44,943 bases of DNA from Nitrospirota bacterium (GCA_015233365.1 JADFXU010000021.1:1-44943), one strand, 5' to 3'; counted from the stretch's first letter, positions 5,437-14,046 are shown. Numbers and translations: made by a program. The notes: generated by a model from the sequence alone, not told the origin.

Positions 5437-7149
5437 TCATGCTTTTATGCTTATTATCCTTTCGGAGGACCCCAGTTTGTCCAGTTTTTCCATCGAGGTG
5501 TCGGCCTGGTCGAGCATATGGGCTGCTTTAAGGTTCATCCCCTTCTGTATAAAAGAAGATTTAAGCTCATCCAAATTTTTATCGATGACAGAATGTGTTT
5601 CCGGCTTGTCCGCCTTGAAAGAGATGAAAAAATCTTTGTTATTCATCAAAACCAGTATCGACAGGTTACCTGACTCGGCCAGATCGAGATTTATCCTGCA
5701 GGAACAGGATGACCCTCCTGCTGTGCCTGCGCGCCCCCGCTTGAAAGATACTTCTCCATCCTTTAATTCTTTCCAGTTGACAGGCAGAAAGGTGTAGAAT
5801 GAATCTGTTGTTTTGGAAAGCGCCTGGAATGTCTCTATGTCCTTTAACAGACCTTCTATCGTACCCTGAAGGTTTTTTAAAGCAACGGCATCGTGGACCG
5901 TATCCTTTGCCGAAACAGAGGCGCCCGGACCCTGTGCCGGCCGGCTGCCATCGGGCACCATCGAAAGGCGCTGTTTCAATTCCAGAAGCACAGCTTTCAG
6001 ATCATTCTGAAGAGAAGGGATGGTATGGGTAATTTCTTTTGGCTGAATTTCTCCTGCTTTGCCGTCATTCGTGCTGCCGGGTTGACCTTCGGATTTGCTC
6101 GCTGACGGGTCAGCCTGAGTGATTATCAATTCTTCACCCATCGTATTTTGTTGTGAGGGGGGCAAAGTGGTGGAAGGGGCTGTTTCTTCCTGAGGTCCGA
6201 TCGCATTGGCCTGCATTGTGAACACTTCTGATTTTAATTTTGCTTCCAGCGCAACGCCGGTATTCAACACTGCATTTTTGAACGATGAGGAAAGCAGCCT
6301 GTCCATATTGATCATTATGTCGGCCTTTAAATTCCCGCTCCCGTCTTTGAAACTCCCAATGTCCGCCAGTAAATTTCCGATATTGGCCGTGAAACTCCCG
6401 GCGTCAGTTTTCAAATTTCCGGCAACTTGAGATCCGATATTGGCCGTGACACTCCCGGCCTCAGCTTTCAAATTTCCGGCAACTTGAGAGTTGTTCAGCA
6501 TATCGGAAAGCTGGTTCAACACTGTGTCAAGTCTTGACTGAATGCCCTGGCCTGTTGTCTTGAGGCTCGAAAGCAGGAGGTCCTGCAACTGAGTTTTCAC
6601 ATCCTGAGGCAATGAGTTGATATCCGCCGGCAGGGCTTTTAAAAGGTTTTCAACTTTGTCGAGAGGGAATGTGTCGGCCCTGCTGCTGCCTGCAGGCATT
6701 TCCCCCTGCTGTGCCTCAGGCTGAGCGCTGTTCTGTTGATCCACAGACTTGCCGCCGGAAGCTGTTCCGTCATGCATCGACAGGCTGTCCGATAATTGCT
6801 GAATAAGTGTGGCAAGAGCCTGTCCCTCAGTAGTAGACATGAAGTTTTCGGGGAGTAATGCACCCTGCGAAGTATCTTCATAACCCATAAACTGAAGCCT
6901 GAGCTGATTTGGAGAAGATGACGGGGAATCAGACACTTTAAAAAAAGCGGTGTCTCCCGGCTGCAGAGGCACTTCCGTTCTCGCAGTGATGAGTTCGCCT
7001 TTTATCCTGAGAACCGCATCCCCCGATGCCTGGACATTCACAACTTCCGCTTTTACTATTTCTCCGGGCTTGAGCAGCACAGATTTGCCCTGTGCCATGT
7101 CAAGCGAGAGGTTCCCGTCAACCAGACTTGTAATCTTGAAATTAATCAT
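5437..7149 (-). CDS. FliK-like hook-length-control family protein (YlqG type)
   Basis: A 570-residue protein with a FliK-like layout: a compact N-terminal domain (to about 95; PGEIVKAEVVNVQASGDAVLRIKG, QPGDTAFFKV), a long low-complexity middle rich in Gln, Ser, Pro and Gly, and a C-terminal Flg_hook-type domain from about 450 (FLPVNWKELKDGEVSF, FFISFKADKP). Residues 223-260 hold two copies of a 19-residue unit (VAGNLK..AGS.TANIG). It is followed by an FlhB-like C-terminal domain, the natural partner of FliK in export switching. No other flagellar genes are near, so a separate function is possible. The stop abuts the inserted repeat. Confidence 0.65.
   Translation of the reverse strand: MINFKITSLVDGNLSLDMAQGKSVLLKPGEIVKAEVVNVQASGDAVLRIKGELITARTEVPLQPGDTAFFKVSDSPSSSPNQLRLQFMGYEDTSQGALLPENFMSTTEGQALATLIQQLSDSLSMHDGTASGGKSVDQQNSAQPEAQQGEMPAGSSRADTFPLDKVENLLKALPADINSLPQDVKTQLQDLLLSSLKTTGQGIQSRLDTVLNQLSDMLNNSQVAGNLKAEAGSVTANIGSQVAGNLKTDAGSFTANIGNLLADIGSFKDGSGNLKADIMINMDRLLSSSFKNAVLNTGVALEAKLKSEVFTMQANAIGPQEETAPSTTLPPSQQNTMGEELIITQADPSASKSEGQPGSTNDGKAGEIQPKEITHTIPSLQNDLKAVLLELKQRLSMVPDGSRPAQGPGASVSAKDTVHDAVALKNLQGTIEGLLKDIETFQALSKTTDSFYTFLPVNWKELKDGEVSFKRGRAGTAGGSSCSCRINLDLAESGNLSILVLMNNKDFFISFKADKPETHSVIDKNLDELKSSFIQKGMNLKAAHMLDQADTSMEKLDKLGSSERIISIKA
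6370..6483 (-). repeat. In-frame 57-bp tandem duplication in the fliK-like gene
   Basis: Two adjacent 57-bp units encode VAGNLKAEAGSVTANIGSQ and VAGNLKTDAGSFTANIGNL, followed by degenerate traces (LLADIGSF, GNLKADI). The near-identity in DNA points to a recent slippage or recombination duplication in the flexible linker, where length changes are tolerated. Confidence 0.75.
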
Positions 7150-7162
7150 GATGCGTTCTATT

Positions 7163-7171
7163 ATTATATCA
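7163..7171 (-). promoter_or_regulatory. Extended -10 promoter of the fliK-like gene
   Basis: TGATATAAT reads on the minus strand from 7171 to 7163. No good -35 is seen. Transcription would start about 7 nt before the ATG at 7149, and no Shine-Dalgarno is present, so the mRNA may be nearly leaderless. Confidence 0.35.
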
Positions 7172-7221
7172 CTAACATTTCTTTATTTTTTTTCGGGGAT
7201 TATCTAAAAAAATGAAGTGCG

Positions 7222-7239
7222 GGATCTGTGCACAGATCC
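7222..7239. promoter_or_regulatory. 18-bp perfect palindrome upstream of serS
   Basis: GGATCTGTGCACAGATCC lies a few bases before the serS ribosome site (GGAG at 7243-7246). As DNA it could be an operator; as RNA it forms GGATCTG/CAGATCC around TGCA just before the initiation region. Which of the two applies cannot be told from sequence. Confidence 0.4.
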
Positions 7240-7252
7240 TGAAGGAGTGTCT

Positions 7253-8518
7253 ATGCTTGATGCGCGTTTTATACGGGAGAACATTGAAACACTCAAAAAG
7301 GCTTTAGAAATAAGGGCTTATGACATCGATCTGTCAGGTTTCCTGGGCATGGAACAGGAAAGGCTCGTATTACTGAAGGAATCTGAAGAGCTGAGAAACA
7401 AGAGGAATGTGGTATCAGACGAGATCGGAAAACTGAAGAGACAGAAACAGCAAACCGACGAGCTTGTCGCCGAAATGAAAGGCGTTTCCGACCGGATTAA
7501 AGAAATCGACGAGGTACTCAAAGGCATCGAGGAGAAAACAAGACTGTTTCTGCTGAATGTCCCAAATATGCCTCATGAGTCTGTTCCTGTCGGTAAAGAC
7601 GAGACAGAAAATGTGGAGATGAGAAAATGGGGAGATCCGAAGAAATTTGATTTTGAGCCGCTCAATCACTGGGACCTTGCCGAGACACTGGGGATTATCG
7701 ATTTCGAGCTTGGGGCAAAAATTGCCGGAGCGCGTTTTTCGTTAATGAGGGGGGCTGGAGCCCGTCTCGAAAGGGCATTGATGAATTTTATGCTTAATTT
7801 GAATACCTCAAAAGGTTACGAGGAGGTATTCCCGCCGCTCCTGGTAAACAGAGAAAGCATGACAGGCACAGGACAATTACCCAAGTTCGCAGCTGAACTC
7901 TTCAGAACAATAGACCCCGAATTTTACCTTATCCCTACCGCAGAAGTGCCTGTGACCAATATACACAGGGATGAAATTCTGAGGGAAGAGCAGCTTCCTG
8001 TCTATTATACTGCCTATACTCCATGCTTCCGGAGAGAGGCAGGCTCTTATGGGAAAGATGTTCGCGGGCTCATAAGACAGCACCAATTCAACAAAGTTGA
8101 ACTGGTGAAGTTCGTCAAGCCCGAAGATTCCTATGTCGAGCTGGAAAAACTCACGGCTGATGCGGAAGACATACTGCGGAAACTGGGGCTGCCTTACCGC
8201 GTAATCGTCCTGTGTACCGGAGATATGGGATTCTCTTCTGCCAAAACTTACGATATCGAGGTCTGGTTGCCGGGCCAGAACAAGTATCGTGAAATATCCT
8301 CCTGCTCGAACTTTGAAGATTTCCAGGCAAGAAGGGCGAATATCAGATTCAAAAGAGAAGGCAAAAAGGGAACGGAATTTGTCCATACTCTCAATGGCTC
8401 CGGACTGGCGATAGGCCGGACACTGGTTGCTGTCCTGGAGAATTATCAGCAGAAAGACGGGACGGTCATTGTGCCGGAAGCGCTGAGGGAGTTTATGGGC
8501 ATGGACCTCATAAAATAA
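7253..8518 (+). CDS. serS: Seryl-tRNA synthetase
   Basis: A 421-residue class II aminoacyl-tRNA synthetase that charges tRNA-Ser. I start at ATG 7253 ([18 protein letters not shown], preceded by GGAG); the frame extends 12 codons upstream into the palindrome. The N-terminal coiled-coil tRNA-binding arm spans about residues 30-100. Catalytic motif 2 is [27 protein letters not shown] and motif 3 is [18 protein letters not shown]. Length and motifs are typical. It is the first gene of a plus-strand group, although the next gene may have its own promoter. Confidence 0.97.
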   Translation: MLDARFIRENIETLKKALEIRAYDIDLSGFLGMEQERLVLLKESEELRNKRNVVSDEIGKLKRQKQQTDELVAEMKGVSDRIKEIDEVLKGIEEKTRLFLLNVPNMPHESVPVGKDETENVEMRKWGDPKKFDFEPLNHWDLAETLGIIDFELGAKIAGARFSLMRGAGARLERALMNFMLNLNTSKGYEEVFPPLLVNRESMTGTGQLPKFAAELFRTIDPEFYLIPTAEVPVTNIHRDEILREEQLPVYYTAYTPCFRREAGSYGKDVRGLIRQHQFNKVELVKFVKPEDSYVELEKLTADAEDILRKLGLPYRVIVLCTGDMGFSSAKTYDIEVWLPGQNKYREISSCSNFEDFQARRANIRFKREGKKGTEFVHTLNGSGLAIGRTLVAVLENYQQKDGTVIVPEALREFMGMDLIK

Positions 8519-8542
8519 ATGCGGTAGAGAGACTGAGTAATG

Positions 8543-8548
8543 TATACT
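8543..8548 (+). promoter_or_regulatory. Candidate -10 box of the DUF3842 gene
   Basis: TATACT lies 7 nt before the ATG at 8556, with TG directly before it. No -35 match is clear and no Shine-Dalgarno precedes the gene. If active it would give a leaderless mRNA; otherwise the gene is read through from serS, 37 bp upstream. Confidence 0.3.
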
Positions 8549-8555
8549 TAAAAAT

Positions 8556-8972
8556 ATGGTAAGAATCGCGGTAATAGATGGGCAGGGCGGGGGTATAGGC
8601 AGCCTCGTAATAAAACGATTGAAAGAGGAATTCGGAGACAAAATCGAAATAATAGCCCTCGGTACGAACTCCACTGCTACTATGGCGATGATGAAGGCCC
8701 GTGCAAACAAGGGCGCTACCGGAGAAAATGCCATACAATGGAACGTGGGCAAGGTTGATATCATAACCGGACCGCTGAGCATCATGCTGGCAAACGCCAT
8801 GATGGGGGAGCTTACACCCAAAGTGGCGGAAGCAATAGCGTCCTCGCCTGCCAGGAAATTGCTGTTTCCCCTGAACCAGGAAGATGTCGAGGTACTGGGC
8901 GGCATAAAAGAGCCGCTGCCTCATCTTATAGAAAGACTTGTTGAACGCATAAAGGAGGTTGCACATGTGTGA
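8556..8972 (+). CDS. DUF3842 family protein
   Basis: A 138-residue protein of the DUF3842 type. The N terminus MVRIAVIDGQGGGIGSLVIKRL is a Rossmann-like start with a Gly-rich loop, and ALGTNSTATMAMMKARANKGATGENAI is the conserved second block. Then follow DIITGPLSIMLANAMMGELTPKVAEAI and a Pro-Leu-rich end. The function is unknown; the fold suggests a nucleotide- or cofactor-binding protein. Its end overlaps the cooT-like start by 8 bp, so the two are translated together. Confidence 0.75.
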   Translation: MVRIAVIDGQGGGIGSLVIKRLKEEFGDKIEIIALGTNSTATMAMMKARANKGATGENAIQWNVGKVDIITGPLSIMLANAMMGELTPKVAEAIASSPARKLLFPLNQEDVEVLGGIKEPLPHLIERLVERIKEVAHV

Positions 8973-9156
8973 GGCGAATGCATATGTTTATAAAGATGGG
9001 AAGGAAGACCTTTACCTGGAAAACGTGGATGTACTGATTCCTGAAGGCGGCACCATTTTTCTTAAAAACCTTTTCGGTGAGCAGAAAACATTTAAGGGAT
9101 ATTTAAAAGAGATATCGCTGCTCAGACATAAAATTCTGCTCGAAGAGAATACGTGA
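8965..9156 (+). CDS. CooT-family nickel-binding protein
   Basis: A 63-residue protein starting MCEANAYVYK at ATG 8965, preceded by AAAGGAGG. CooT-type proteins are small dimers that bind nickel through Cys2; here the Cys is at position 2 and the length matches. In carbon-monoxide oxidisers CooT helps load nickel into CO dehydrogenase, but most homologues are found away from coo genes, as here. The start overlaps the DUF3842 gene, and its TGA overlaps the GTG of the next gene (GTGA). A general nickel or metal-handling role is an inference. Confidence 0.75.
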   Translation: MCEANAYVYKDGKEDLYLENVDVLIPEGGTIFLKNLFGEQKTFKGYLKEISLLRHKILLEENT

Positions 9157-10340
9157 TCAGAAAATCCCTCCTGCTGAAGATTTTTGATGCTGCAAACATG
9201 CAGCGCTGGAACGATAAAATACGTCCTGTCGAGCTGAGGGAACTCGATAAACAGGCGCATAAGATGATGATTGCGTATCTTATCGGAAAGTTTGAAGAGG
9301 GGCATATCGGGTTTGACTGGATAGATATCATCGAGGGCGGTATTTTTGAGTTCCTGCAGCGGCTTATTATTACTGACCTGAAACCGCAAATCTTTTACAA
9401 AATCAAAGAAGACGCGCATAAATACAGACAGTTGAATGCCTGGGTTTACGATAAACTTGAAGCCCTGATATCGCCTCTGGGTGAGGATTTCTGCAAGAGG
9501 TTTAAAGACTATTTTTCGGATACAGGAGATACTTTAAATAAGAGAATTCTCAGCGCCGCTCATTTCTATGCCACGAAGTGGGAATTCGATATTGTAGAGC
9601 GTGCAAACCCTGACGGCTATGAGATCTCTGATATAAAACGCGACCTGCAAGGCCGGCAAGAGAAGTATTATGACTTGAAGGGCATACAACAGCTGGCTTT
9701 ATATTCAAAGCTGAAAAACTTTATAGATCTCTGCGGACAACTCCGGTTTCAATTGCGGTGGAGCCATATCCATAGAGTTCCGAAGACATCGGTCCTCGGT
9801 CATATGCTTATTGTGGCGGTATTATCCTATCTGTTTTCATTGCAAATAGACGCATGCGATAAACGCTGCATCAATAATTATTTCACCGGTCTCTTCCATG
9901 ATCTGCCGGAAGTCCTTACACGGGATATCATTTCTCCCGTAAAAACATCTTTTGAGGGATTTGAAAATCTTATCAAGGAGTATGAGAAAGACCAGATGGA
10001 GAAAGAAGTTTATGCACTGATCCCGAAGGAATGGCATTCTGAAATGCGGATGTTCACGGAAAGCGAGTTTACAGGCATAATTACGACGGGTAATGTGACA
10101 ATAAGCAAAACATCCGATGATATCAGCAGGGAGTTTAATAAAGATGAGTATAATCCGAGGGATGGGGAACTCGTTAAGGCAACCGACCACCTTGCTGCCT
10201 TTATCGAGGCATACCTCGGTCTGGTGAACGGCATAAAATCTAATGAGCTTGACGATTCAAAAAATTACCTGAAGGGCAAGTATAAACATTCGTTGATAGC
10301 CGGAATAAAATTCGGCGAAATTTATGCCGACTTTGAGTAA
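9153..10340 (+). CDS. HD-domain phosphohydrolase, YfbR-like with a degenerate N-terminal repeat
   Basis: A 395-residue protein starting at GTG 9153. The second half is a complete HD domain: VLGHML, then LFHDLPEVLTRDIISPVK, which matches the HD..EVLT.D...P.K block of YfbR 5'-deoxynucleotidases, then KATDHLAAFIEA with the last Asp. The first half carries a similar layout without the metal ligands (LDKQAHKMMIAYLIG, IEGGIFEFLQRLIITDLKPQIF), so it looks like an inactivated duplicate domain. A nucleotidase or other phosphohydrolase activity is expected; the substrate is unknown. It is coupled to cooT and ends 4 bp before the lipoate ligase gene. Confidence 0.8.
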   Translation: MIRKSLLLKIFDAANMQRWNDKIRPVELRELDKQAHKMMIAYLIGKFEEGHIGFDWIDIIEGGIFEFLQRLIITDLKPQIFYKIKEDAHKYRQLNAWVYDKLEALISPLGEDFCKRFKDYFSDTGDTLNKRILSAAHFYATKWEFDIVERANPDGYEISDIKRDLQGRQEKYYDLKGIQQLALYSKLKNFIDLCGQLRFQLRWSHIHRVPKTSVLGHMLIVAVLSYLFSLQIDACDKRCINNYFTGLFHDLPEVLTRDIISPVKTSFEGFENLIKEYEKDQMEKEVYALIPKEWHSEMRMFTESEFTGIITTGNVTISKTSDDISREFNKDEYNPRDGELVKATDHLAAFIEAYLGLVNGIKSNELDDSKNYLKGKYKHSLIAGIKFGEIYADFE

Positions 10341-10344
10341 ATGA

Positions 10345-11169
10345 GTGACTGCCTGGAGATATATAGATTCCGGAGCCTGTGATGCCGCTTATAATATGGC
10401 TCTTGACGAGGCCATTGCTGCGGCGGTCCGGAAAGACAACTCACCTCCAACACTGCGGCTTTACGGCTGGCCGCTGCCGTCGGTCAGTCTTGGTGCTTTC
10501 CAGAGCATAGTAGATATCGATGCCGGCTATTGTGCCGAACATGATATTCAGGTCGTGAGAAGGCCTACAGGGGGCAGGGGCATTTTGCACGGCGAGGAAA
10601 TCACCTATAGCTTTTCAGCCGTAAATGAGGGTTTATTTTCTCAGGGTCTGCTTGAGTCCTATCGCCACCTAAGCAGCGCATTTTCACTCGCCCTTCAAAA
10701 GATGGGGCTCACTGTCACAATGAAAGACCGCAGGGACAAGGGAAGGCCCATTGCAAGAAGCCCACTCTGTTTTCAATCCACGTCTTATGGAGAGCTCACT
10801 ATTAAAGGCAAAAAGCTGATCGGCTCGGCCCAGAAACGATGGGACAACGGGTTTTTGCAGCAGGGCTCCATGCCGTTCACAATAGATTGCGCATTGCTTG
10901 CATCAGTATTTAAGAATGTTGTGCCTTCCCCCGATTTCGCCGGACTAAAGGACATGATCCACAATTTCGATTGTGAGGAGTTCAAAAAATATCTTGTGGA
11001 CGCCTTTGAAACCTTCTTCGGTATCAGCTTGCTTCAGGCCCGGCCGTCTGATCAGGAGGTGGAGGAGGCGCATATTCTGTGTGCTGAGAAATACCGGAAT
11101 CCTGTGTGGACAACCGGGGCACTGCGGGACACTCGCCTTTGTAATAATGGAATATGGAGGCGAGCATGA
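10345..11169 (+). CDS. Lipoate-protein ligase / octanoyltransferase family (LplA/LipM-like)
   Basis: A 274-residue member of the biotin/lipoate protein ligase fold, from GTG 10345 (TAWRYIDSG). It has the family blocks ALDEAI, PSVSLGAFQ, VVRRPTGGRGILHGEEITYSF and GKKLIGSAQKRWDNGFLQQGSM. These enzymes attach lipoyl or octanoyl groups to the E2 and H subunits of 2-oxoacid dehydrogenase and glycine cleavage systems. The C-terminal KYRNPVW motif is present. Whether it is a ligase (LplA) or a transferase (LipM) cannot be decided here. The last 146 bp are overlapped by the convergent membrane protein gene. Confidence 0.88.
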   Translation: MTAWRYIDSGACDAAYNMALDEAIAAAVRKDNSPPTLRLYGWPLPSVSLGAFQSIVDIDAGYCAEHDIQVVRRPTGGRGILHGEEITYSFSAVNEGLFSQGLLESYRHLSSAFSLALQKMGLTVTMKDRRDKGRPIARSPLCFQSTSYGELTIKGKKLIGSAQKRWDNGFLQQGSMPFTIDCALLASVFKNVVPSPDFAGLKDMIHNFDCEEFKKYLVDAFETFFGISLLQARPSDQEVEEAHILCAEKYRNPVWTTGALRDTRLCNNGIWRRA

Positions 11170-12028
11170 TAAGGCTTAAGTAGCCCTGCAGCATGTAAGT
11201 GAGCAACTGGTAAGGAAGCGAAAGCAGCGGTCCGATAACAGGTACAAAAGTCAGGGGAGCACCTATCAGCACCACTACAAACCCTATTCCCATATATCCC
11301 AGCAGAAGAACAGTGTAAAATCCTATTGCAGCGGGTTTTGAATTAAGATGCGCTATTGTTTCCCTGATTGCTGCAACAGACCCGCCGGAATGAAAGGCAA
11401 GGTGCGCTACTCCGTAAGTTGTTACCGAGAGCGTCAGGAGAATAAGAACAATTCCTATGGACATGAGTAACAGTGAGAGGAAAAAACTGATAAAAAGTCC
11501 GAACGTTGCCTCGTAACTCTTGGCGTGATCAATAACAGTTGATGCGCCTCCGACTAAAATGCCGAGAAAGAACGCAATAATCAGGAACGCGATACCGATA
11601 ATGGATGAGAAAGCGGTTAAAGGCAAGAAAAGGCGTTTGCCCTCGGAGAAAAAGGTTTTCATGCTGACTTTGCTGATCTCGTTCGTTATGGATTTGGCAA
11701 GGATTCCGATTGTTCCCCCCACACCATAGACCCAGACGACAAATATAAAAGTCAGATAAATAAGAAGACTGAAAAGAATGATCAGCGCCATGGCAAAGTA
11801 TTTGTCCAGCAGCTCCGCGGAACCGCGGAACACGCTCACAAGATCCTTAAGGCGAAGTATTTCAGTCAAATCAAGCCCAAACATGATGAAAGCTATAGCT
11901 ATGGGCAACCCGACAATAACAAAGAAACTCAAGCCGCTCACCACCAGCGTGACAAGCTGAACAAAAATCAACTGCCAGTTTCTATTGACCGTATGTATAC
12001 CAGCTTTAATGGCGGCAATTTGCGTCAC
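11024..12028 (-). CDS. Polytopic membrane protein, glycerophosphoryl-diester-esterase-membrane-like, function unknown
   Basis: A 334-residue integral membrane protein, GTG start at 12028 overlapping the lpxI stop (GTGA). About six hydrophobic segments are visible, including QLIFVQLVTLVVSGLSFFVIVG, MALIILFSLLIYLTFIFVVWV and GIGFVVVLIGAPLTFVPVIG. The layout, amphipathic loops and the GG..A.R.T...L..KP segment resemble DUF975/DUF4013-type proteins. The last 47 residues form a hydrophilic, Pro-rich tail (APPPPPDQ) encoded antisense to the lipoate ligase gene. As last gene of the bam-lpx operon it may serve the envelope; no activity can be assigned. Confidence 0.7.
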   Translation of the reverse strand: MTQIAAIKAGIHTVNRNWQLIFVQLVTLVVSGLSFFVIVGLPIAIAFIMFGLDLTEILRLKDLVSVFRGSAELLDKYFAMALIILFSLLIYLTFIFVVWVYGVGGTIGILAKSITNEISKVSMKTFFSEGKRLFLPLTAFSSIIGIAFLIIAFFLGILVGGASTVIDHAKSYEATFGLFISFFLSLLLMSIGIVLILLTLSVTTYGVAHLAFHSGGSVAAIRETIAHLNSKPAAIGFYTVLLLGYMGIGFVVVLIGAPLTFVPVIGPLLSLPYQLLTYMLQGYLSLIMLASIFHYYKGECPAVPRLSTQDSGISQHTEYAPPPPPDQTAGPEAS

Positions 12029-12843
12029 TCTGTCTTTTGTCGCGGCAACCCGACAATTGAGATGCCGGATGCTTCCGCCTCCTTGATCAATTTTGACCTA
12101 TGTATAATTATACTTCTTTCCGATTCTATGGCAAGCACCCGGGCCCTGACGCCAATCATGGAGCGCAGCGTAGTGGGGCCAATAACAGGCACATCGAGTC
12201 TCATGTCCTGTTGGGGTTTGCTCACTTTGACCACAACCGCCCCTTCCCCTGCCCATTGCCCGCCTCTGAGTATCGCCTCATCCGTGCCTTCTATGGCTTC
12301 CACGGCCATCACTGCCTTTCCCTTCACTACGACGGTCTGGCCGATATCCAGCTCCCCCACGGCCCTGGCAATTTTCAGGCCGAACTCTATTTCAGCCCAT
12401 TCTTCCGATGAAGGGGCTTTTTTGGTCAACACCCCGGCCGGAGTCAGGAGATGCGGGCTGAACGCTGCGGTGTTTATTATGGCAATTCCCTCTTTTGCCA
12501 GCTCGTCGGCGAGAGCGTTCAGGATAGAATCATCGCTTTTATCTTTCAGTGAAAAAAGAAACTTGATGGCACGCAGGTCCGGGACTATTTTTGATTTATA
12601 GAGGAGTGACTTGGGGACCTTCCCGGCCATTATGGTTTCACGGACGCCGGAGTCTTTCAGTGCATCTATCAGAGTGCCTAATTTCCCGACATTAATCCAT
12701 CTTATCTCATCTGAAACATCATTCAGCGCCGACGATGCAAGATTCTCCAGTGCTATTGTAATAACTTTGTAGCCGCGCTCTTTTGCATCTCTTGCAATAA
12801 CCTCGGGTAGTTCACCAGTCCCGGCAATGATACCTATCTGCAT
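12025..12843 (-). CDS. lpxI: UDP-2,3-diacylglucosamine pyrophosphatase LpxI
   Basis: A 272-residue protein with the LpxI signature: MQIGIIAGTGELPEVIARDAKERGYKV at the N terminus, the AGKVPK loop, DDSILNALADELAKEG, and the C-terminal VVVKGKAVMAVEAIEGTDEAILRGG with GPTTLRSM. LpxI hydrolyses UDP-2,3-diacylglucosamine to lipid X in lipid A synthesis, replacing the unrelated LpxH. It overlaps lpxA by 10 bp. Its place after lpxA is common in bacteria that use LpxI. No lpxB is seen in the window. Confidence 0.92.
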   Translation of the reverse strand: MQIGIIAGTGELPEVIARDAKERGYKVITIALENLASSALNDVSDEIRWINVGKLGTLIDALKDSGVRETIMAGKVPKSLLYKSKIVPDLRAIKFLFSLKDKSDDSILNALADELAKEGIAIINTAAFSPHLLTPAGVLTKKAPSSEEWAEIEFGLKIARAVGELDIGQTVVVKGKAVMAVEAIEGTDEAILRGGQWAGEGAVVVKVSKPQQDMRLDVPVIGPTTLRSMIGVRARVLAIESERSIIIHRSKLIKEAEASGISIVGLPRQKTE

Positions 12844-13613
12844 ATCCCTCTTTTATTTTTCTCGATAAACTCCACGAGCCTAACAACCTCAGCAGTTTCA
12901 GAAAGCTCGGATTTGATCTTTTTTAAGGCGTCCTTTAAAGTCCGTTTCTCTCTGAAGAGGATCTTATAGGCCTTTTTCAGATTGTTAATCGACTCGTCGG
13001 AAAAACCGTGTCTTTTTAACCCTATAACATTGAGTCCATAGAGTCTTGCACGCGCCCCGGAAGCCATAGTGAATGGAGGAATATCCTGTCCTATTCCGCT
13101 AAACCCTCCAACCATAGAATATGCCCCTATACGGGTAAACTGATGTATGGCGACAACTCCCCCGACAAAAGCAAAATCCTCAACAACGACATGGCCTGCC
13201 AGGGTGGCGGCATTAGCCATTGCCACTGAGGAGCCGATTTTGCAGTCATGTGCGATGTGGACATAGCCCATTATAAAGTTCGAATCTCCAATCTCGGTAA
13301 AACCGTCGCCGCCCACGGAAGCCCTGTGTATCGAAGTGTATTCTCTGATAATGTTTTTCTTGCCGATCCTTACGCCCGTTTTTTCGTTCTTGTATTTCAG
13401 GTCCTGCGGCGGCAGGCCGATTGTGGCAAATGGGTGAATAATACAGTGCTCGCCGATTTCGGTATTCCCTTCTATAATGACATTTGAAACAAGCTTCGAA
13501 CCCTTCTTGATTACGGCGCCTTCGCCCACTATGCAAAAAGGACCAATGGAAACCATCTCGGCAATATCAGCCTTAGGGCTGACAACTGCCGTTTTATGAA
13601 TTTCTGCTGGCAT
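12834..13613 (-). CDS. lpxA: Acyl-ACP:UDP-N-acetylglucosamine O-acyltransferase
   Basis: A 259-residue left-handed beta-helix acyltransferase, close to the E. coli length of 262. Hexapeptide repeats fill residues 1-185, the catalytic His is His122 in GYVHIAHDCKIG, and the HPFATIGLPPQDLKYKNEKTGVRIG and IREYTSIHRAS loops are characteristic. The C-terminal helical domain (GLKRHGFSDESINNLKKAYKILFR) is intact. It catalyses the first, reversible step of lipid A synthesis in the cytoplasm. It follows fabZ by 10 bp in the standard order. Confidence 0.96.
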   Translation of the reverse strand: MPAEIHKTAVVSPKADIAEMVSIGPFCIVGEGAVIKKGSKLVSNVIIEGNTEIGEHCIIHPFATIGLPPQDLKYKNEKTGVRIGKKNIIREYTSIHRASVGGDGFTEIGDSNFIMGYVHIAHDCKIGSSVAMANAATLAGHVVVEDFAFVGGVVAIHQFTRIGAYSMVGGFSGIGQDIPPFTMASGARARLYGLNVIGLKRHGFSDESINNLKKAYKILFREKRTLKDALKKIKSELSETAEVVRLVEFIEKNKRGICR

Positions 13614-13623
13614 TCATCCTCCT

Positions 13624-14046
13624 CTATCCTGAAACCATGGCGGTAAACTCAGCCTCTGATGTCAACTTGTCTCCGACAAACGCATTTCCTGAAAATTTCC
13701 AGACGTTGCCCCTCCTATGCGTTACGTTGACTTCGAGCTTGAGTTGGTCACCAGGCAGAACAATTCTTCTGAATTTAACTTTTTCCATGCTCATGAAATA
13801 CACTGTTTTGCCCTGCATCCCTGATTTGAATGCAAGTATGCCGGCTACCTGTGCCATTGCCTCAACAATGAGAACACCGGGCATGACGGGATTATTAGGG
13901 AAATGCCCCTGAAAAAAGGGCTCGTTCATAGTAACGTTTTTTATCCCGACTGCCTTGACGCCGGGTTCCAGTTCCATCACACTGTCAACCATCAAAAAAG
14001 GATAGCGATGCGGTAGAATGGATAAAATTTCCTTACTATCAATCAT
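13624..14046 (-). CDS. fabZ: 3-hydroxyacyl-ACP dehydratase FabZ
   Basis: A 140-residue hot-dog-fold dehydratase. The signature [11 protein letters not shown] starts the protein, and the active site is [20 protein letters not shown] with His and Glu in place. The [12 protein letters not shown] strand follows. FabZ supplies acyl-ACPs and competes with LpxA and LpxD for 3-hydroxyacyl-ACP, which explains its position between them. Start and the lpxD stop overlap as ATGA. Confidence 0.96.
   Translation of the reverse strand: MIDSKEILSILPHRYPFLMVDSVMELEPGVKAVGIKNVTMNEPFFQGHFPNNPVMPGVLIVEAMAQVAGILAFKSGMQGKTVYFMSMEKVKFRRIVLPGDQLKLEVNVTHRRGNVWKFSGNAFVGDKLTSEAEFTAMVSG

Noticed and set aside
5282..5797. 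171-codon plus-strand ORF starting in the 202-bp repeat
   Set aside because: It reads through the hairpins of the repeat and then antisense to the fliK-like gene; the composition is not protein-like.
6370..6483. Possible CRISPR-like array
   Set aside because: Only two in-frame 57-bp units within a coding linker, no spacers; it is a protein repeat.
7877..8905. 342-codon minus-strand ORF opposite serS and DUF3842
   Set aside because: It is a shadow of the serS reading frame; serS is certain and the antisense product has no recognisable domain.
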